Positions 8,052 through 16,909 are shown, numbered from the stretch's first letter. The stretch is DNA of 64,000 nt from Alcanivorax sp. S6407 (GCF_023016115.1 NZ_JALKBH010000004.1:561768-625767); one strand, 5' to 3'. Made by a program: numbers and translations. Notes: generated by a model not told the origin, from the sequence alone.

Positions 8052-9302
8052 ATGCGCCCCGCCCTTGTCGTCCTCCATCGCTGGTTTGGCCTGTTTATCG
8101 CCACTTTCCTGATCATTGCCGGCCTCACTGGTGCCATCATTTCCTGGGATCACGAACTGGACGAATGGCTGAATCCGCACTTGTTCGAAAGCCAGAGCCA
8201 GGGTGAGCCCCTGCCGGTCATGGAGCTGGTGGAACGAGTCGAAGCCGCTGACTCCCGCGTGCGGGCAAGCTTCTTCCCGCTTGAGGCCGAGCCGGGCCAC
8301 AATCTGGAAGTATGGGTGGATGCAAAACAAAACCCGGATACCGGGCGCCGTTATCCCATTGAATACGACCATGTCTTCGTCGATCCGGTCACCGGTGAAA
8401 TCGTCGGCAAGCGGCTCTGGGGGCAGATCTCCCTGCATCCGGAACACCTGATGTCATTCCTCTACAAGCTGCACTTCACCCTGCACCTGCCGGAGTGGAA
8501 AGGCACCGATCGCTGGGGCATCTGGCTGATGGGCATCGCTGCCCTGGTGTGGCTGTTCGATACCTTTATCGCCATGATCATTACCCTGCCACGCAAGCGC
8601 CGCACCGCCAGCAGCAAAGGCTGGCTGCAACGCTGGAAGCCGGCATGGAAAGTACGCCGCGGCGCCGGGGCCTACAAGCTCAACTTTGACCTGCACCGGG
8701 CCGTGGGCCTGTGGGTATTCGGCCTGCTGTTGATGCTGGCATTCACCTCCTTCTCCCTGAACCTGTACCGGGAAGTGTTCTACCCGATCATGTCCACGGT
8801 GTCGGAAACCACACCCGGCCCGTTTGAAACCCGCACACCCAGCGCCCTGCATGATCCCGTGGAACCGTCACTGGCGTGGCAGCCATTGATTGGGCAGGCC
8901 CGCGCGGAAGCCGATCAACGTGGCTGGAACGAACCCGTGGGTGATGTGTTCTACAGCGACAACTTTGCGGTTTTCGGGGTACGTTTCTTTTTCCCCGGCG
9001 AAGACCACGACAGCGGCGGCATGAAAGTGAAGAGCCTCTATTACGACAACGACGGCCAACTCATCGGTGACGAAGTGCCCTGGACCGGCACCGCCGCCGA
9101 TGTGTTCAACCAGCTCCAGTTCCCGCTCCACTCCGGCCGCATCGCCGGCCTGCCCGGGCGCATCATCATCTCCTTCATGGGCATCGCCGTGGCCATGCTG
9201 TCCTTCACCGGTATCGTGATCTGGTGGAAGAAACGCAAGGCAAGGGTTGCAAGCCGACGGCGCAGGGAAGAAATCATCGCGACCACCGCACCCAACGCCT
9301 GA
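8052..9302 (+). CDS. PepSY-associated membrane protein, iron-regulated
   Basis: 416 residues. Four main membrane segments: about 12-33 (LFIATFLIIAGLTGAIISW), 157-178 (GIWLMGIAALVWLFDTFIA), 217-237 (LWVFGLLLMLAFTSF) and 365-390 (FMGIAVAMLSFTGIVIWW), with periplasmic PepSY-like stretches between. It begins HRWFGLF and has HSGRIAG, conserved in PepSY_TM proteins (PiuB/FpiA-type). Relatives are found beside siderophore receptors and are proposed inner-membrane ferric-siderophore reductases. The Fur box directly upstream supports a role in iron uptake with the receptor at 3865-5985. Confidence 0.85.
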   Translation: MRPALVVLHRWFGLFIATFLIIAGLTGAIISWDHELDEWLNPHLFESQSQGEPLPVMELVERVEAADSRVRASFFPLEAEPGHNLEVWVDAKQNPDTGRRYPIEYDHVFVDPVTGEIVGKRLWGQISLHPEHLMSFLYKLHFTLHLPEWKGTDRWGIWLMGIAALVWLFDTFIAMIITLPRKRRTASSKGWLQRWKPAWKVRRGAGAYKLNFDLHRAVGLWVFGLLLMLAFTSFSLNLYREVFYPIMSTVSETTPGPFETRTPSALHDPVEPSLAWQPLIGQARAEADQRGWNEPVGDVFYSDNFAVFGVRFFFPGEDHDSGGMKVKSLYYDNDGQLIGDEVPWTGTAADVFNQLQFPLHSGRIAGLPGRIIISFMGIAVAMLSFTGIVIWWKKRKARVASRRRREEIIATTAPNA

Positions 9303-9322
9303 AAGAGCGGCAGGAACATATC

Positions 9323-9373
9323 GCAGCAAATTAACGCACGCAGTGCGGCCCGAAGGGTGAGTAAAACGAATAC
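9323..9373. repeat. dispersed intergenic repeat copy A
   Basis: Contains GCAGCAAATTAACGCACG then CAGTGCGGCCCGAAGGGTGAG. It matches 47537-47591 along most of its length (AACGCACGNAGTGCGGNCC, GNAGGGTGAGNNAANCGAATA). The centre is a CGCAC/GTGCG palindrome. It is not built of heptads, but both copies lie next to heptad elements. Confidence 0.6.
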
Positions 9374-9400
9374 CTCTCGAGGTGCGAATGACAAGCTTCA

Positions 9401-9482
9401 AGTAGCGAGTATTGAGTTGTGAGGGTCCGTTCATCATTCCCTGCAGGGGGTTGGTTCTCGCTTCCGAAACTCGCTACTCTCT
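9401..9482. repeat. heptad fold-back element, AGTAGCG/ACTCGCT type
   Basis: The left arm has AGTAGCG, AGTATTG, AGTTGTG in 7-bp register. The right arm has TTCTCGC, TTCCGAA, ACTCGCT, ACTCTCT. The arms are imperfect reverse complements around a spacer with CCCTGCAGGGGG. It fills much of the 368-bp gap between the PepSY gene and the porin-like gene. Confidence 0.65.
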
Positions 9483-9670
9483 GGCGCTCGTTCAGTCCCC
9501 ATCAAGCAGCACAGAAACACCGTTAAGCCGTCCCCACCCAGGGTTCACCATGTAACGGAATTGCAATATAAGGCCTAACCCTTTATAACCCTGACGCCTT
9601 TGCGAAAAATTGCGCAACAGGATCCCTTTCCCGGGGGGAAGGGAAATGGACATATTCACAGGGATAAAAA

Positions 9671-10630
9671 ATGAAAAGTTTCAAGAAAACACTTTTGGTT
9701 GCTGCCATTTCTGCCGCCAGCACTCAAGCCATGGCGGGTTTTTATGTAGATCTTCAGGCTGACCAGAGCGATCTCAATCGCAGCGGCCTCGACTGGTATG
9801 CCCCTCACAACTCAGGCAACACTGAAGATGTGGGTGCTGGCGATTATGAATACGTTGAGCCGTCAGCCGAAACCGGCCTGTCTTTGGGCCTGGGCATGGA
9901 TTTGGGCAGCAACTGGACCGGCACCATTCGCTACAGCGCCATCGACTTCAGTGAAAAGGACTCTGTCGTCACCAACTATGATCTCGTTGCAAGCCGGGTT
10001 CATTCCGACTGGAATGATGTAGCTGAAAATGACTGGAATCAGGGCAGCTCCAAGTATGAACTGGAGCAAACCACCATCGAGCTTGAGCTGGCCTACAGCT
10101 TTGATTTCGGTGGTGACAAGGGGACCCTGGCACCGCTCTTCGGGCTTCGCTCCACCTCCCTTGAGCAGAGCATGAACACATATTATGACGATACCTCTGA
10201 TACCGATGGAGCCAACATTTCGGAAAGCGTAGACCACGACCTGTTCGGTCTCTATGCCGGGGTTGAAGGTCAATGGAAATTCAACAAGCTGGTTGGCATC
10301 GAAGGTCGTGTTGACCTCGGCATCATGCAAGCCGATGCATCACGCACCAATCTTGAGACCATCGATGACGGTGACAGCATTACCGTAAACACCGGTGATG
10401 ACTTTGCAGAAACCGCCACCATGACCAATGCCAAGCTGGGCGTGGTCTTTGCCGCGCTGGATTCTGATAGCCTTAACCTTGATGTAGGCCTTGGTCTCCA
10501 GTACTCCAGCATCGATGGCCTGTCCGACTTCATTCACTTCCCTGATGATGTGGTCAACGGCTCACTGTCTCGCAGCCAACAGAGCCTCGGAACCAGTGGC
10601 TACTACCTGAATGTAGGCGCCTCTTTCTGA
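9671..10630 (+). CDS. outer-membrane beta-barrel protein, unknown function
   Basis: 319 residues with a clear signal peptide (MKSFKKTLLVAAISAAS, cleavage after AMA at about residue 22). The mature protein alternates hydrophobic and polar residues as in beta strands (GLSLGLGMDLGSNWTGTIRY, LGVVFAALD, LNLDVGLGLQYSS) and ends YLNVGASF with the C-terminal phenylalanine used for BAM insertion. The acidic N-terminal segment (residues 30-65) may be a loop or plug. Base composition is lower in GC than its neighbours. I do not recognise a named family; an OmpA/OmpW-like or porin-like barrel is likely. Confidence 0.8.
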   Translation: MKSFKKTLLVAAISAASTQAMAGFYVDLQADQSDLNRSGLDWYAPHNSGNTEDVGAGDYEYVEPSAETGLSLGLGMDLGSNWTGTIRYSAIDFSEKDSVVTNYDLVASRVHSDWNDVAENDWNQGSSKYELEQTTIELELAYSFDFGGDKGTLAPLFGLRSTSLEQSMNTYYDDTSDTDGANISESVDHDLFGLYAGVEGQWKFNKLVGIEGRVDLGIMQADASRTNLETIDDGDSITVNTGDDFAETATMTNAKLGVVFAALDSDSLNLDVGLGLQYSSIDGLSDFIHFPDDVVNGSLSRSQQSLGTSGYYLNVGASF

Positions 10631-10657
10631 TTGCTGCTCTGCGGCTAATCTGAAAGC

Positions 10658-10685
10658 AAAAGCCACCGCCTTGGCGGTGGCTTTT
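10658..10685 (+). terminator. strong intrinsic terminator
   Basis: A perfect 13-bp stem (AAAAGCCACCGCC and its complement) with a TT loop, followed by TTTTT; 27 bp past the barrel gene. The symmetric A/T flanks let it also serve the convergent GST gene. Confidence 0.92.
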
Positions 10686-10716
10686 TAATTGTGCCGTCAA
10701 ATCGCTGACTATCGCA

Positions 10717-11337
10717 TCATTGGGCGGCAGCAGTGCCGTCATCCATTTCCGTAGCACGACGATAGGCCGCACGTTGCGTAATGCGGTCGGCATAAGCAGA
10801 AAACTCAGGACGATGCTCAAAGGAGCCAAACTGCAGACCCCAGTTCACCTGCGCGCCCACATACACATCTGCCGCGGTAAAGCGCTCGCCCGCAATGTAA
10901 GGCGTCACGCTCAACGCCGCCGCCAGCGCATCCATGACAGTCTGGTAAGAGCCATAACCCACCATGCGCTGCTTGTCGGCAGGCACCTCCAGCCCCAGCA
11001 CATTCCGGTCTGTCACTGCCGCTTCCAGCGGACCTGCTGCGAAGAAAAGCCAGCGGAAATAGGCGCCGCGCTCAGACGCCGTCGGGGCCAGGCCAGACTC
11101 AGGGAATGCTTCTGCAAGATAAGCACAGATCGCCGCGCACTCGGTGACGATCTGGTCACCGTGTACCACGGTGGGCACCTTGCCTAGCGGATTGATGTCC
11201 AGATATTCCGGCGCCTTCATGCTCCCGTCGTATTCGAGAATTTCCGTGTGATAGGGAACGCCGGTTTCTTCCAGCATCCAGCGCGCAATGCGCCCCCGGG
11301 ACATGGGGTTAGTGTAAAGCGTCAGTTGCGTTGTCAT
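10717..11337 (-). CDS. glutathione S-transferase family protein
   Basis: 206 residues from ATG 11337, preceded by GGGAAGAT. Residues 1-80 are a thioredoxin fold (LYTNPMSRGRIARWMLEE, then NPLGKVPTVV with cis-proline and VTECAAICAYLAEAFPE, the gamma-glutamyl site). Residues 90-205 are the helical C-terminal domain with the N-capping GERFTAADVYVG motif. Cytoplasmic; conjugates or isomerises electrophiles with glutathione. Probably monocistronic, with terminators on both sides. Confidence 0.88.
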   Translation of the reverse strand: MTTQLTLYTNPMSRGRIARWMLEETGVPYHTEILEYDGSMKAPEYLDINPLGKVPTVVHGDQIVTECAAICAYLAEAFPESGLAPTASERGAYFRWLFFAAGPLEAAVTDRNVLGLEVPADKQRMVGYGSYQTVMDALAAALSVTPYIAGERFTAADVYVGAQVNWGLQFGSFEHRPEFSAYADRITQRAAYRRATEMDDGTAAAQ

Positions 11338-11405
11338 GTTTATCTTCCCTGAAGGTTGTCCGGCCAGCCTTGGCACGGCCGGGCGTAACCAATACAGCTA
11401 CCAAT

Positions 11406-11429
11406 AAAAACCCCCGCTAGCGCGGGGGT
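11406..11429 (-). terminator. intrinsic terminator of the CsgG-like operon
   Basis: An ACCCCCGC/GCGGGGGT stem with TAGC loop, followed on the minus strand by TTTTT. It lies just past the stop of the CsgG-like gene at 11434 and marks the 3' end of the lpoB cluster transcript. Confidence 0.88.
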
Positions 11430-11433
11430 CTGT

Positions 11434-12729
11434 TTACCACTGAATCGGCGCTTCCGACGAGCCAGGGCTGGACTGCTGTCCGGCCGGTTGCGCGGACAGG
11501 GCTTTCGCCTGTTTGTCAGGACGCACCCGGTCACCCACCTTTAGCGGACCACTGGCATCGCCTTCAATCACGGCGATACCGTAATCCGGGCGGATCTCGC
11601 TGACCTTCAAAGTGGCCAGGGCAGCCCCTTCCATCTTGATGGTCATGCCGGTATCCGGGTCTTTCATCTCACCGGCCGGGCGATACACCTTCATCAGTGC
11701 ATCCTGTTCCAGGCGACCTTCGCCCTGGGTCAGGAAGACGGTGCTGCCGTCCACCTTGATCACCTGCACCGGGTAGAGCACATCGGTGGCATCTCCGGCG
11801 ATGGCGCGGGCAATTTCCGGATAGAGGATATCAGCCAGACGTTCCGGGTGATTGCGATCATCGATCTTCTGTTCACGGGCCAGGGCACGAATAGTCGCCT
11901 CCGGCTTGTCCCAAACGTACAGATCACTCCACAGGATTTCCGTGGTGGTGGTATCGATCAGGCGATAACGCACCCGCACATAGGGCTCGTAGCCGCCCAT
12001 CTTGGAACCATAGAACTCCCGCTCGCTGTCGCCGACCTGGAAGTCTTCGATGGTACCCACCAACAGCAGGTCGGCGCCCTTGCGTTGTCCCATGCGCGCC
12101 ATTTCTTCCGGGGCGATACTGCCTTCGGAAACCGTTTGCAGTTCCTTCTCGATATCCGCCAGATAGGCACGATCCAGCACCCGGAAGCGACCGGACTGGG
12201 TAAATGCCATGGACAGGTTTTCCGCCAGATCACGCTGCACTTCGCCAGCCGGCACTTTGATGTCACCGAGATCATAGCTGCTGGCACGGGTATCAAAGGT
12301 GGCAATGGCAATGCCGGGCAGGTGGGAACGATCCGGGCCCAGCGATTTGGGCCGCAGGATCTCGGCCTGCACGTCCGCTTGCCACATGCCGTCGTCCACT
12401 TTCTTTACCGACTGCACCTGATAAGTCTTGATGTTACCCAGGGTCGGCAACTGTGGTTCCGGCACCGAGGTTTCCTTGCCCATCCAGGTGGACACATCAC
12501 CTTGCTGCTGTATCACCCACTCATACACATCGGTACGGAAGTTGGGATCCACCGCCAGGGTCACACCGCCCCCCTGACGCACCGCGGCCACCAACGCATT
12601 GGTCATGGCCTGTTCCGGGGAATCCCCGAAGCCACGAGAGGAAACTGATACCGTCTCGGTCAGTGCATGGCTGAATGATGACAGCAGCATCAGTGCCATG
12701 ATCAGCGGGGCAAATAGTCGTTTGTACAT
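11434..12729 (-). CDS. exported CsgG/FlgT-like protein of the LpoB cluster
   Basis: 431 residues; ATG follows AAGGAGGTCAC. A signal peptide ends near SHA at residue 22; there is no lipobox cysteine. Residues 25-110 include an LPP20-like stretch (SRGFGDSPEQAMTNALVAAV). Residues 140-320 form a CsgG-like fold (GIAIATFDTR, SGRFRVLDRAYL, GADLLLVGTIEDF, YRLIDTTTTEILWSD). The C-terminal third resembles the FlgT carbohydrate-like domain (TVFLTQGEGRLEQDALMKVYRPAGE). Last gene of the lpoB cluster. CsgG-like proteins build outer-membrane or periplasmic assemblies; the exact role here is unknown. Confidence 0.7.
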   Translation of the reverse strand: MYKRLFAPLIMALMLLSSFSHALTETVSVSSRGFGDSPEQAMTNALVAAVRQGGGVTLAVDPNFRTDVYEWVIQQQGDVSTWMGKETSVPEPQLPTLGNIKTYQVQSVKKVDDGMWQADVQAEILRPKSLGPDRSHLPGIAIATFDTRASSYDLGDIKVPAGEVQRDLAENLSMAFTQSGRFRVLDRAYLADIEKELQTVSEGSIAPEEMARMGQRKGADLLLVGTIEDFQVGDSEREFYGSKMGGYEPYVRVRYRLIDTTTTEILWSDLYVWDKPEATIRALAREQKIDDRNHPERLADILYPEIARAIAGDATDVLYPVQVIKVDGSTVFLTQGEGRLEQDALMKVYRPAGEMKDPDTGMTIKMEGAALATLKVSEIRPDYGIAVIEGDASGPLKVGDRVRPDKQAKALSAQPAGQQSSPGSSEAPIQW

Positions 12730-12759
12730 GTGACCTCCTTGTTTCTGGCAGCTCCAGCC

Positions 12760-12778
12760 GTAGGAGCGACGCTCCTAC
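12760..12778. repeat. GTAG-type REP-like palindrome
   Basis: GTAGGAGC and GCTCCTAC flank GAC, an 8-bp perfect stem beginning with GTAG as in Pseudomonas REP elements. It lies between lpoB and the CsgG-like gene. Confidence 0.6.
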
Positions 12779-12791
12779 AGCAGAGGCTGTT

Positions 12792-12819
12792 CCGCGTGGA
12801 GCGTGCTGCGTGCCGCGTC
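12792..12819. repeat. single-arm heptad array behind lpoB
   Basis: Four in-phase heptads CCGCGTG, GAGCGTG, CTGCGTG, CCGCGTC. Read in the lpoB sense it begins GAGACGC within 6 nt of the stop codon, the same start as the arrays behind glyS and the H-NS-family gene. Confidence 0.65.
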
Positions 12820-12823
12820 TCTT

Positions 12824-13417
12824 TTACAACCCAAACAGACTCTTGGTCTTGGTCTTGCGGATTTCTTTCTCGTTGGCCCACTCGATGATGCCGGTCTGGA
12901 TATTCATCAGCTTCAGAGTGAACTTGTAGTACACATCCTTGGTGCTGCCTTCACGCTTCACGATGGACGAGAAGTTGCCATACATCATGAACTCGGCGCC
13001 GATCTGGCGACCCATCTGGGCAGCGGTATTGGGATCCACCAGGCCGGACTCACTCTGGTAATCCAGCTGCTGGCGCACGCTCTCTACCTTGGTCATGTCC
13101 ACGAAACGGAACTTGCCGGAGTTGAGCAGCTTGGACTGGATGGTGTCGGTGATGGACTCGGTATCCACATGTTCGGTGGTCTTGTTCTTGATGCTGTCCA
13201 CAAACACCACCGGACGGCGATTCTGGGTGAGCTGCACGATGGGCGGAAATACCAGCATGTCGTCCACCATCTTGGCGGCAATCATCTGCAGGTCGGTAGA
13301 ACCGAAATCGGTATTCACCGTCTCTCGACCCTGGGCATCCCCGTAGTCCACCTTGGACGCACAACCGCTCAGCACCAGTGCGGCGCCCAGCATCATCATG
13401 GAAAGTACGCGTTGCAT
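12824..13417 (-). CDS. lpoB: penicillin-binding protein activator LpoB
   Basis: 197 residues. Lipoprotein signal MQRVLSMMMLGAALVLSGC with the lipid-modified cysteine at 19. The rest follows the LpoB (YcfM) pattern: FGSTDLQMIAAKMVDDML, RPVVFVDSIKNKT, DTIQSKLLNSGKFRFVD, IGAEFMMYGNFSS, MNIQTGIIEWANEKEIRK. LpoB is an outer-membrane lipoprotein that stimulates PBP1b in peptidoglycan synthesis. It is followed by the CsgG-like gene and preceded by YcfL, the conserved neighbourhood for this protein. Confidence 0.9.
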   Translation of the reverse strand: MQRVLSMMMLGAALVLSGCASKVDYGDAQGRETVNTDFGSTDLQMIAAKMVDDMLVFPPIVQLTQNRRPVVFVDSIKNKTTEHVDTESITDTIQSKLLNSGKFRFVDMTKVESVRQQLDYQSESGLVDPNTAAQMGRQIGAEFMMYGNFSSIVKREGSTKDVYYKFTLKLMNIQTGIIEWANEKEIRKTKTKSLFGL

Positions 13418-13458
13418 GTTTTTCTCCTTTAAGCGGTTGGACCGCGGATAACCTGAAA

Positions 13459-13857
13459 TTACTCCTGAACCCAGATTTCAAACCGTACGGCACTGGGATT
13501 CGGGGCGAGAGCCTTGACGCTGTTCATGCTGCGACCCGCCATGACGACCTGCCGCCAGGGCTGGGCTTCAGGCTCCAGTTCAAAGCCATCCGCGTCGAAG
13601 AACTTGATCTTGTACTGAAAGTCGAGCTGGAACTTCCAGTCGTTTTCCAGCGTCGCCTGCACATAAAGCAGATCACCGACTTTCTTCTGTTTGAGATCGG
13701 CAATGGAGATCCGGCTGCCCAACAGACTGTTGTTGGAATACACCTTGGTGACGGTCTCACCGTTCTCGTCCACTTCCATCTGGCCCATGTTGCTGGCCGA
13801 GCAGGCAGCCAGCAGCAACGCTACCAGCAACGCCATCATCGGGCGGAAAATACTCAT
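13459..13857 (-). CDS. YcfL family lipoprotein
   Basis: 132 residues with lipobox LLAAC (cysteine at 19). The mature part has the YcfL-like strands VYSNNSLLGSRISIADLKQKKVGDLLYVQATLEN-type pattern, a small beta-sandwich, ending VRFEIWVQE. The start overlaps the stop of the upstream COG3014 gene by 4 bp (ATGA-type), so translation is probably coupled. YcfL precedes lpoB in many gammaproteobacteria; its role in cell-wall assembly is unproven. Confidence 0.82.
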   Translation of the reverse strand: MSIFRPMMALLVALLLAACSASNMGQMEVDENGETVTKVYSNNSLLGSRISIADLKQKKVGDLLYVQATLENDWKFQLDFQYKIKFFDADGFELEPEAQPWRQVVMAGRSMNSVKALAPNPSAVRFEIWVQE

Positions 13858-15335
13858 AGGGGTCCCTCCTGAACGGGTAACACGCGAGTAATCAAACGGC
13901 CGGGCAATGCCACGGCATGAATCACGGTGAGGCCCCGGTTCACCACCGGTACCGTCAACGTAGCATCGCCCTGCGGGGTGCTCAATATCAGGGTCTGTTC
14001 GCCCTGGGGCAGGGTAAAACGGGTTGCCTGGGCGTAGGCTGGCAGACTCAACCAGCTGCGCCGGTCGGCTTGTTCACTGACCAGGTTGTAGATCTGGGTG
14101 GCAAAGGCGCCCAGCGCACCATAGTTATTATTGGCTTCTTTCTGCAGGTTGTACTTTGCGGTGGCTCGCAGAGTCTGACGTACCAGCATGCCCGGCAGTC
14201 GCTCTTTCAAATCCTTGGCCGCCAGGCCCCCCACATCCGCCAGCACCCGGGTTTCACCCAGTGGCTGCATGGCGGTATCCAGTACCCGCAGGCTGTTGGG
14301 CCTGGGCTTGTCCTGCAGGGCGTAGGTGGGGAAGGCCACGGAAAAGAAGCCGTGAACCGTGGGTATCGGCAGACTGAACTCCGCCCGGGGCTGCACGTAG
14401 CCCTGCTCGTAGAGAATCGCGACCATGCCGCCGTCTGGTTTCTTGCCATTCATGGCGGCGGAGACCCGCTGGACATCTTCCTTGAGCATGTCCGCATCCG
14501 GGTGGATTTCCAGCGCTTTCTTGTAGTCCACCAAGGCGTCGTTGTACTCGCCGTGGGCCTCCCAGAACAGGGCCGACAGGTAGAAGGTCCAGGCATTCTG
14601 GAAACTGGATTTCACATCCCCGGCCACCGCATTGAGCCCTTCGAAATAACCATCGAACTGGCCCACATCCACATTGTTTTCTTCCGCCTCTTGCTCGGCC
14701 TTGGCGATTTCCTTTTCCCGCTTGTTGGCCGCCACTTGCTGCTCAAGGGCGGCAGCACGTAATTCCACTGCAGTACCGGTGGCATCGTTGGCCGCCCAGT
14801 AGTTCAGGGCCTGATAGGCACGGGTAAAGATGCGCTCGTAATCCGGGGCGATGTAGGCACGGGCGTTGTCATTGGTCAGCATGGAGGTGCCGGTGGCGGC
14901 CAGGGACGACACCTGGATACGGGCACTGGCATCTTCTTCGTCGTAGGCTGCCACGGCGCCGGCAAACGCCTGGCGACTGGCCTCGCGACGACCCTGCAAT
15001 TGATTCACCCGGCCAAGCTCCTGCAGATAGAGCACGCCATCGGCACCACTGCTGGCCGCTTCCAGCTTGCTGATCACCGGGCTGGCGGGGGGCTCAGCCG
15101 CCAGATTGGCTGGGACAAGGCTGTCTCCGGACGCAGACGAGGCTGCGTTTTCTTCAGGGGGAGGGTTATCTTGCGGGCCAGCCTCAGGCGGTGTGACCGC
15201 CACCGGTGCCATCGCAAGCTCGGCCTTCCATTTGGCGGCCTGACTGGGGTAAGACACAAACAACGACCGGCTGGCGCAGCCAGTCAGCAGGGCCACGCAC
15301 ATCAGCGTCAGACATGCTTTGCTCATCCCATCCAT
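13854..15335 (-). CDS. COG3014 family lipoprotein with TPR-like region
   Basis: 493 residues; start at ATG 15335, with ATG 15326 (MSKACL) as an alternative. Lipobox LLTGC with cysteine at 20. A low-complexity proline/alanine linker (residues 45-85) precedes helical TPR-like repeats (YLQELGRVNQLQGRREASRQ; FYLSALFWEAHGEYNDALVDYKKAL) and a C-terminal beta-rich domain (RFTLPQGEQTLILSTPQGD). First gene of a likely operon COG3014-ycfL-lpoB-csgG-like. Function unknown beyond the conserved link to LpoB. Confidence 0.8.
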   Translation of the reverse strand: MDGMSKACLTLMCVALLTGCASRSLFVSYPSQAAKWKAELAMAPVAVTPPEAGPQDNPPPEENAASSASGDSLVPANLAAEPPASPVISKLEAASSGADGVLYLQELGRVNQLQGRREASRQAFAGAVAAYDEEDASARIQVSSLAATGTSMLTNDNARAYIAPDYERIFTRAYQALNYWAANDATGTAVELRAAALEQQVAANKREKEIAKAEQEAEENNVDVGQFDGYFEGLNAVAGDVKSSFQNAWTFYLSALFWEAHGEYNDALVDYKKALEIHPDADMLKEDVQRVSAAMNGKKPDGGMVAILYEQGYVQPRAEFSLPIPTVHGFFSVAFPTYALQDKPRPNSLRVLDTAMQPLGETRVLADVGGLAAKDLKERLPGMLVRQTLRATAKYNLQKEANNNYGALGAFATQIYNLVSEQADRRSWLSLPAYAQATRFTLPQGEQTLILSTPQGDATLTVPVVNRGLTVIHAVALPGRLITRVLPVQEGPL

Positions 15336-15462
15336 AGAGGTGTTGTGTTCCCTGTTCCCGAATATCAGCCAAAGGCCATGAAAAGTCAGACAACCTGTTC
15401 TTGTAGCGGTTCAAAACCGCTTTTTCTCGCCAGGCATGTGGCGTCCGGCAAACCGCGCCCAT

Positions 15463-15505
15463 AAAAAAAGCCGGAGCGGACAAGGTAGTCCGGCTCCGGC
15501 TTTTT
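15463..15505 (-). terminator. terminator of serA
   Basis: An A-run plus AAGCCGGAGC pairs with GCTCCGGCTT around an inner GGAC/GTCC stem, with T-runs on both sides. It lies 32 bp beyond the serA stop. Confidence 0.9.
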
Positions 15506-15536
15506 GTCGAGCGCCGAGGCGCTCTTCACCCCATGA

Positions 15537-16766
15537 TCAGAACAGCACCCGGGTACGGATGGTGCCTTCGATGGTGCGCAGTTTTTCCAGCGCCAGCTGG
15601 CTGTATTCCTTGTCCACGTCGATCACCACATAACCAATGTCTTCATTGGTTTGCAGGTACTGACCGCAGATGTTGATGCCATTTTCAGAGAAGATGGTGT
15701 TGATCTGGGTAAGGACGCCGGGCACGTTCTTGTGGATGTGCAGCAGACGGTGCATGTCCGGGTGCGCGGGCAGGGCCACTTCCGGGAAGTTCACTGCGCC
15801 CAGGGTGGCGCCGTTATCGGAGTAGCGGGCCAGCTTCTCGGACACCTCGGTGCCGATGTTCACCTGGGCTTCCTGGGTGGAACCACCAATGTGCGGAGTC
15901 AGCAGCACGTTATCGAACTTGCGCAGCGGGCTGACGAACTCGTCGTCGTTGCCTTTCGGCTCTTCCGGGAACACGTCGATGGCGGCACCGAGCAGGTGAC
16001 CGTCTTCCAGCGCCGCCGCCAGGGCGTCGATGTCGACCACCTTGCCGCGGGCGTAGTTGATCAGGTAACCCTTGGGCTTGATGGCGCGAATCTGCTCTTC
16101 CTTGATCATCCAGCGGGTTGCCGCGGTGTCAGGCACGTGCAGGCTGACCACGTCGGACATGCCCAGCAGCTCATTCAGGTCGGACACCTGTTCGGCATTA
16201 CCCAGCGGCAGCTTGGGGATCACGTCGTAGAACTTCACCTTCATGCCCATGGCTTCGGCCAGCACGGACACCTGGGCGCCAATGTTGCCGTAACCCACCA
16301 GACCCAGGGTCTTGCCACGGATCTCGTAGCTGTCCTTGGCAGACTTGAGCCAGCCACCGTTATGGGCAGAAGCGTTCTTCTCGGGAATGCCGCGCATCAG
16401 GTTGATGGTATGGGCAATCACCAGCTCGGCCACGGAACGGGTGTTGGAGTAGGGGGCGTTGAACACGGGGATACCGCGCTTCAGGGCCGCCTTCAGGTCT
16501 ACCTGGTTGGTCCCGATACAGAAACAACCGACACCGATCAGCTTGTCCGCCGCCTCGAACACCTCTTCGGTGAGCTGGGTACGGGAACGAATACCAATGA
16601 AGTGCGCGTCCTTGATCTTGGCGTTCAGGTCGTCGCCAGTCAGGGCGGTGGGCAGCAGCTCCACGTTGGTATAACCGTGTGCCTTCAGGTTCTCCACGGC
16701 GTTTTCGTGGATGCCCTCGAGCAGGAGAACGCGGATCTTGTCCTTCTCAAGAGAAGTATCGGCCAT
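15537..16766 (-). CDS. serA: D-3-phosphoglycerate dehydrogenase
   Basis: 409 residues from ATG 16766, matching E. coli SerA in length. Order: substrate domain with GIRSRTQLTEEV; NAD domain with GLVGYGNIGAQVS; catalytic arginine in NYARGK, glutamate in DVFPEEP and histidine in TPHIGGSTQEAQ; C-terminal ACT domain (NVPGVLTQINTIFSENGINI) that gives serine feedback in this type. It oxidises 3-phosphoglycerate in the first step of serine synthesis and can reduce 2-oxoglutarate to D-2-hydroxyglutarate. The divergent neighbour removes that product. Confidence 0.96.
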   Translation of the reverse strand: MADTSLEKDKIRVLLLEGIHENAVENLKAHGYTNVELLPTALTGDDLNAKIKDAHFIGIRSRTQLTEEVFEAADKLIGVGCFCIGTNQVDLKAALKRGIPVFNAPYSNTRSVAELVIAHTINLMRGIPEKNASAHNGGWLKSAKDSYEIRGKTLGLVGYGNIGAQVSVLAEAMGMKVKFYDVIPKLPLGNAEQVSDLNELLGMSDVVSLHVPDTAATRWMIKEEQIRAIKPKGYLINYARGKVVDIDALAAALEDGHLLGAAIDVFPEEPKGNDDEFVSPLRKFDNVLLTPHIGGSTQEAQVNIGTEVSEKLARYSDNGATLGAVNFPEVALPAHPDMHRLLHIHKNVPGVLTQINTIFSENGINICGQYLQTNEDIGYVVIDVDKEYSQLALEKLRTIEGTIRTRVLF

Positions 16767-16794
16767 GATTGAAGTCTCGGTAGCCTGTGAAATG

Positions 16795-16817
16795 GGCGCG
16801 TATGTTAACATAGCGCG
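16795..16817. promoter_or_regulatory. palindromic operator candidate in the serA divergent promoter region
   Basis: TATGTTAACATA (16801-16812) is a perfect 12-bp palindrome, flanked by GCGCG on the left and GCGCGC on the right. It lies 30 bp upstream of serA and about 100 bp upstream of the D-2-hydroxyglutarate dehydrogenase start. No known regulator site is recognised. Confidence 0.45.
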
Positions 16818-16909
16818 CTCAAATTGAGAGCCGTCCCGTTGTCGGATTGCTCAAGTTGGCGTGAGAACGCCTCAAGATCGTGCGTTTTACCCCGTTCAGG
16901 AGACCCTTG

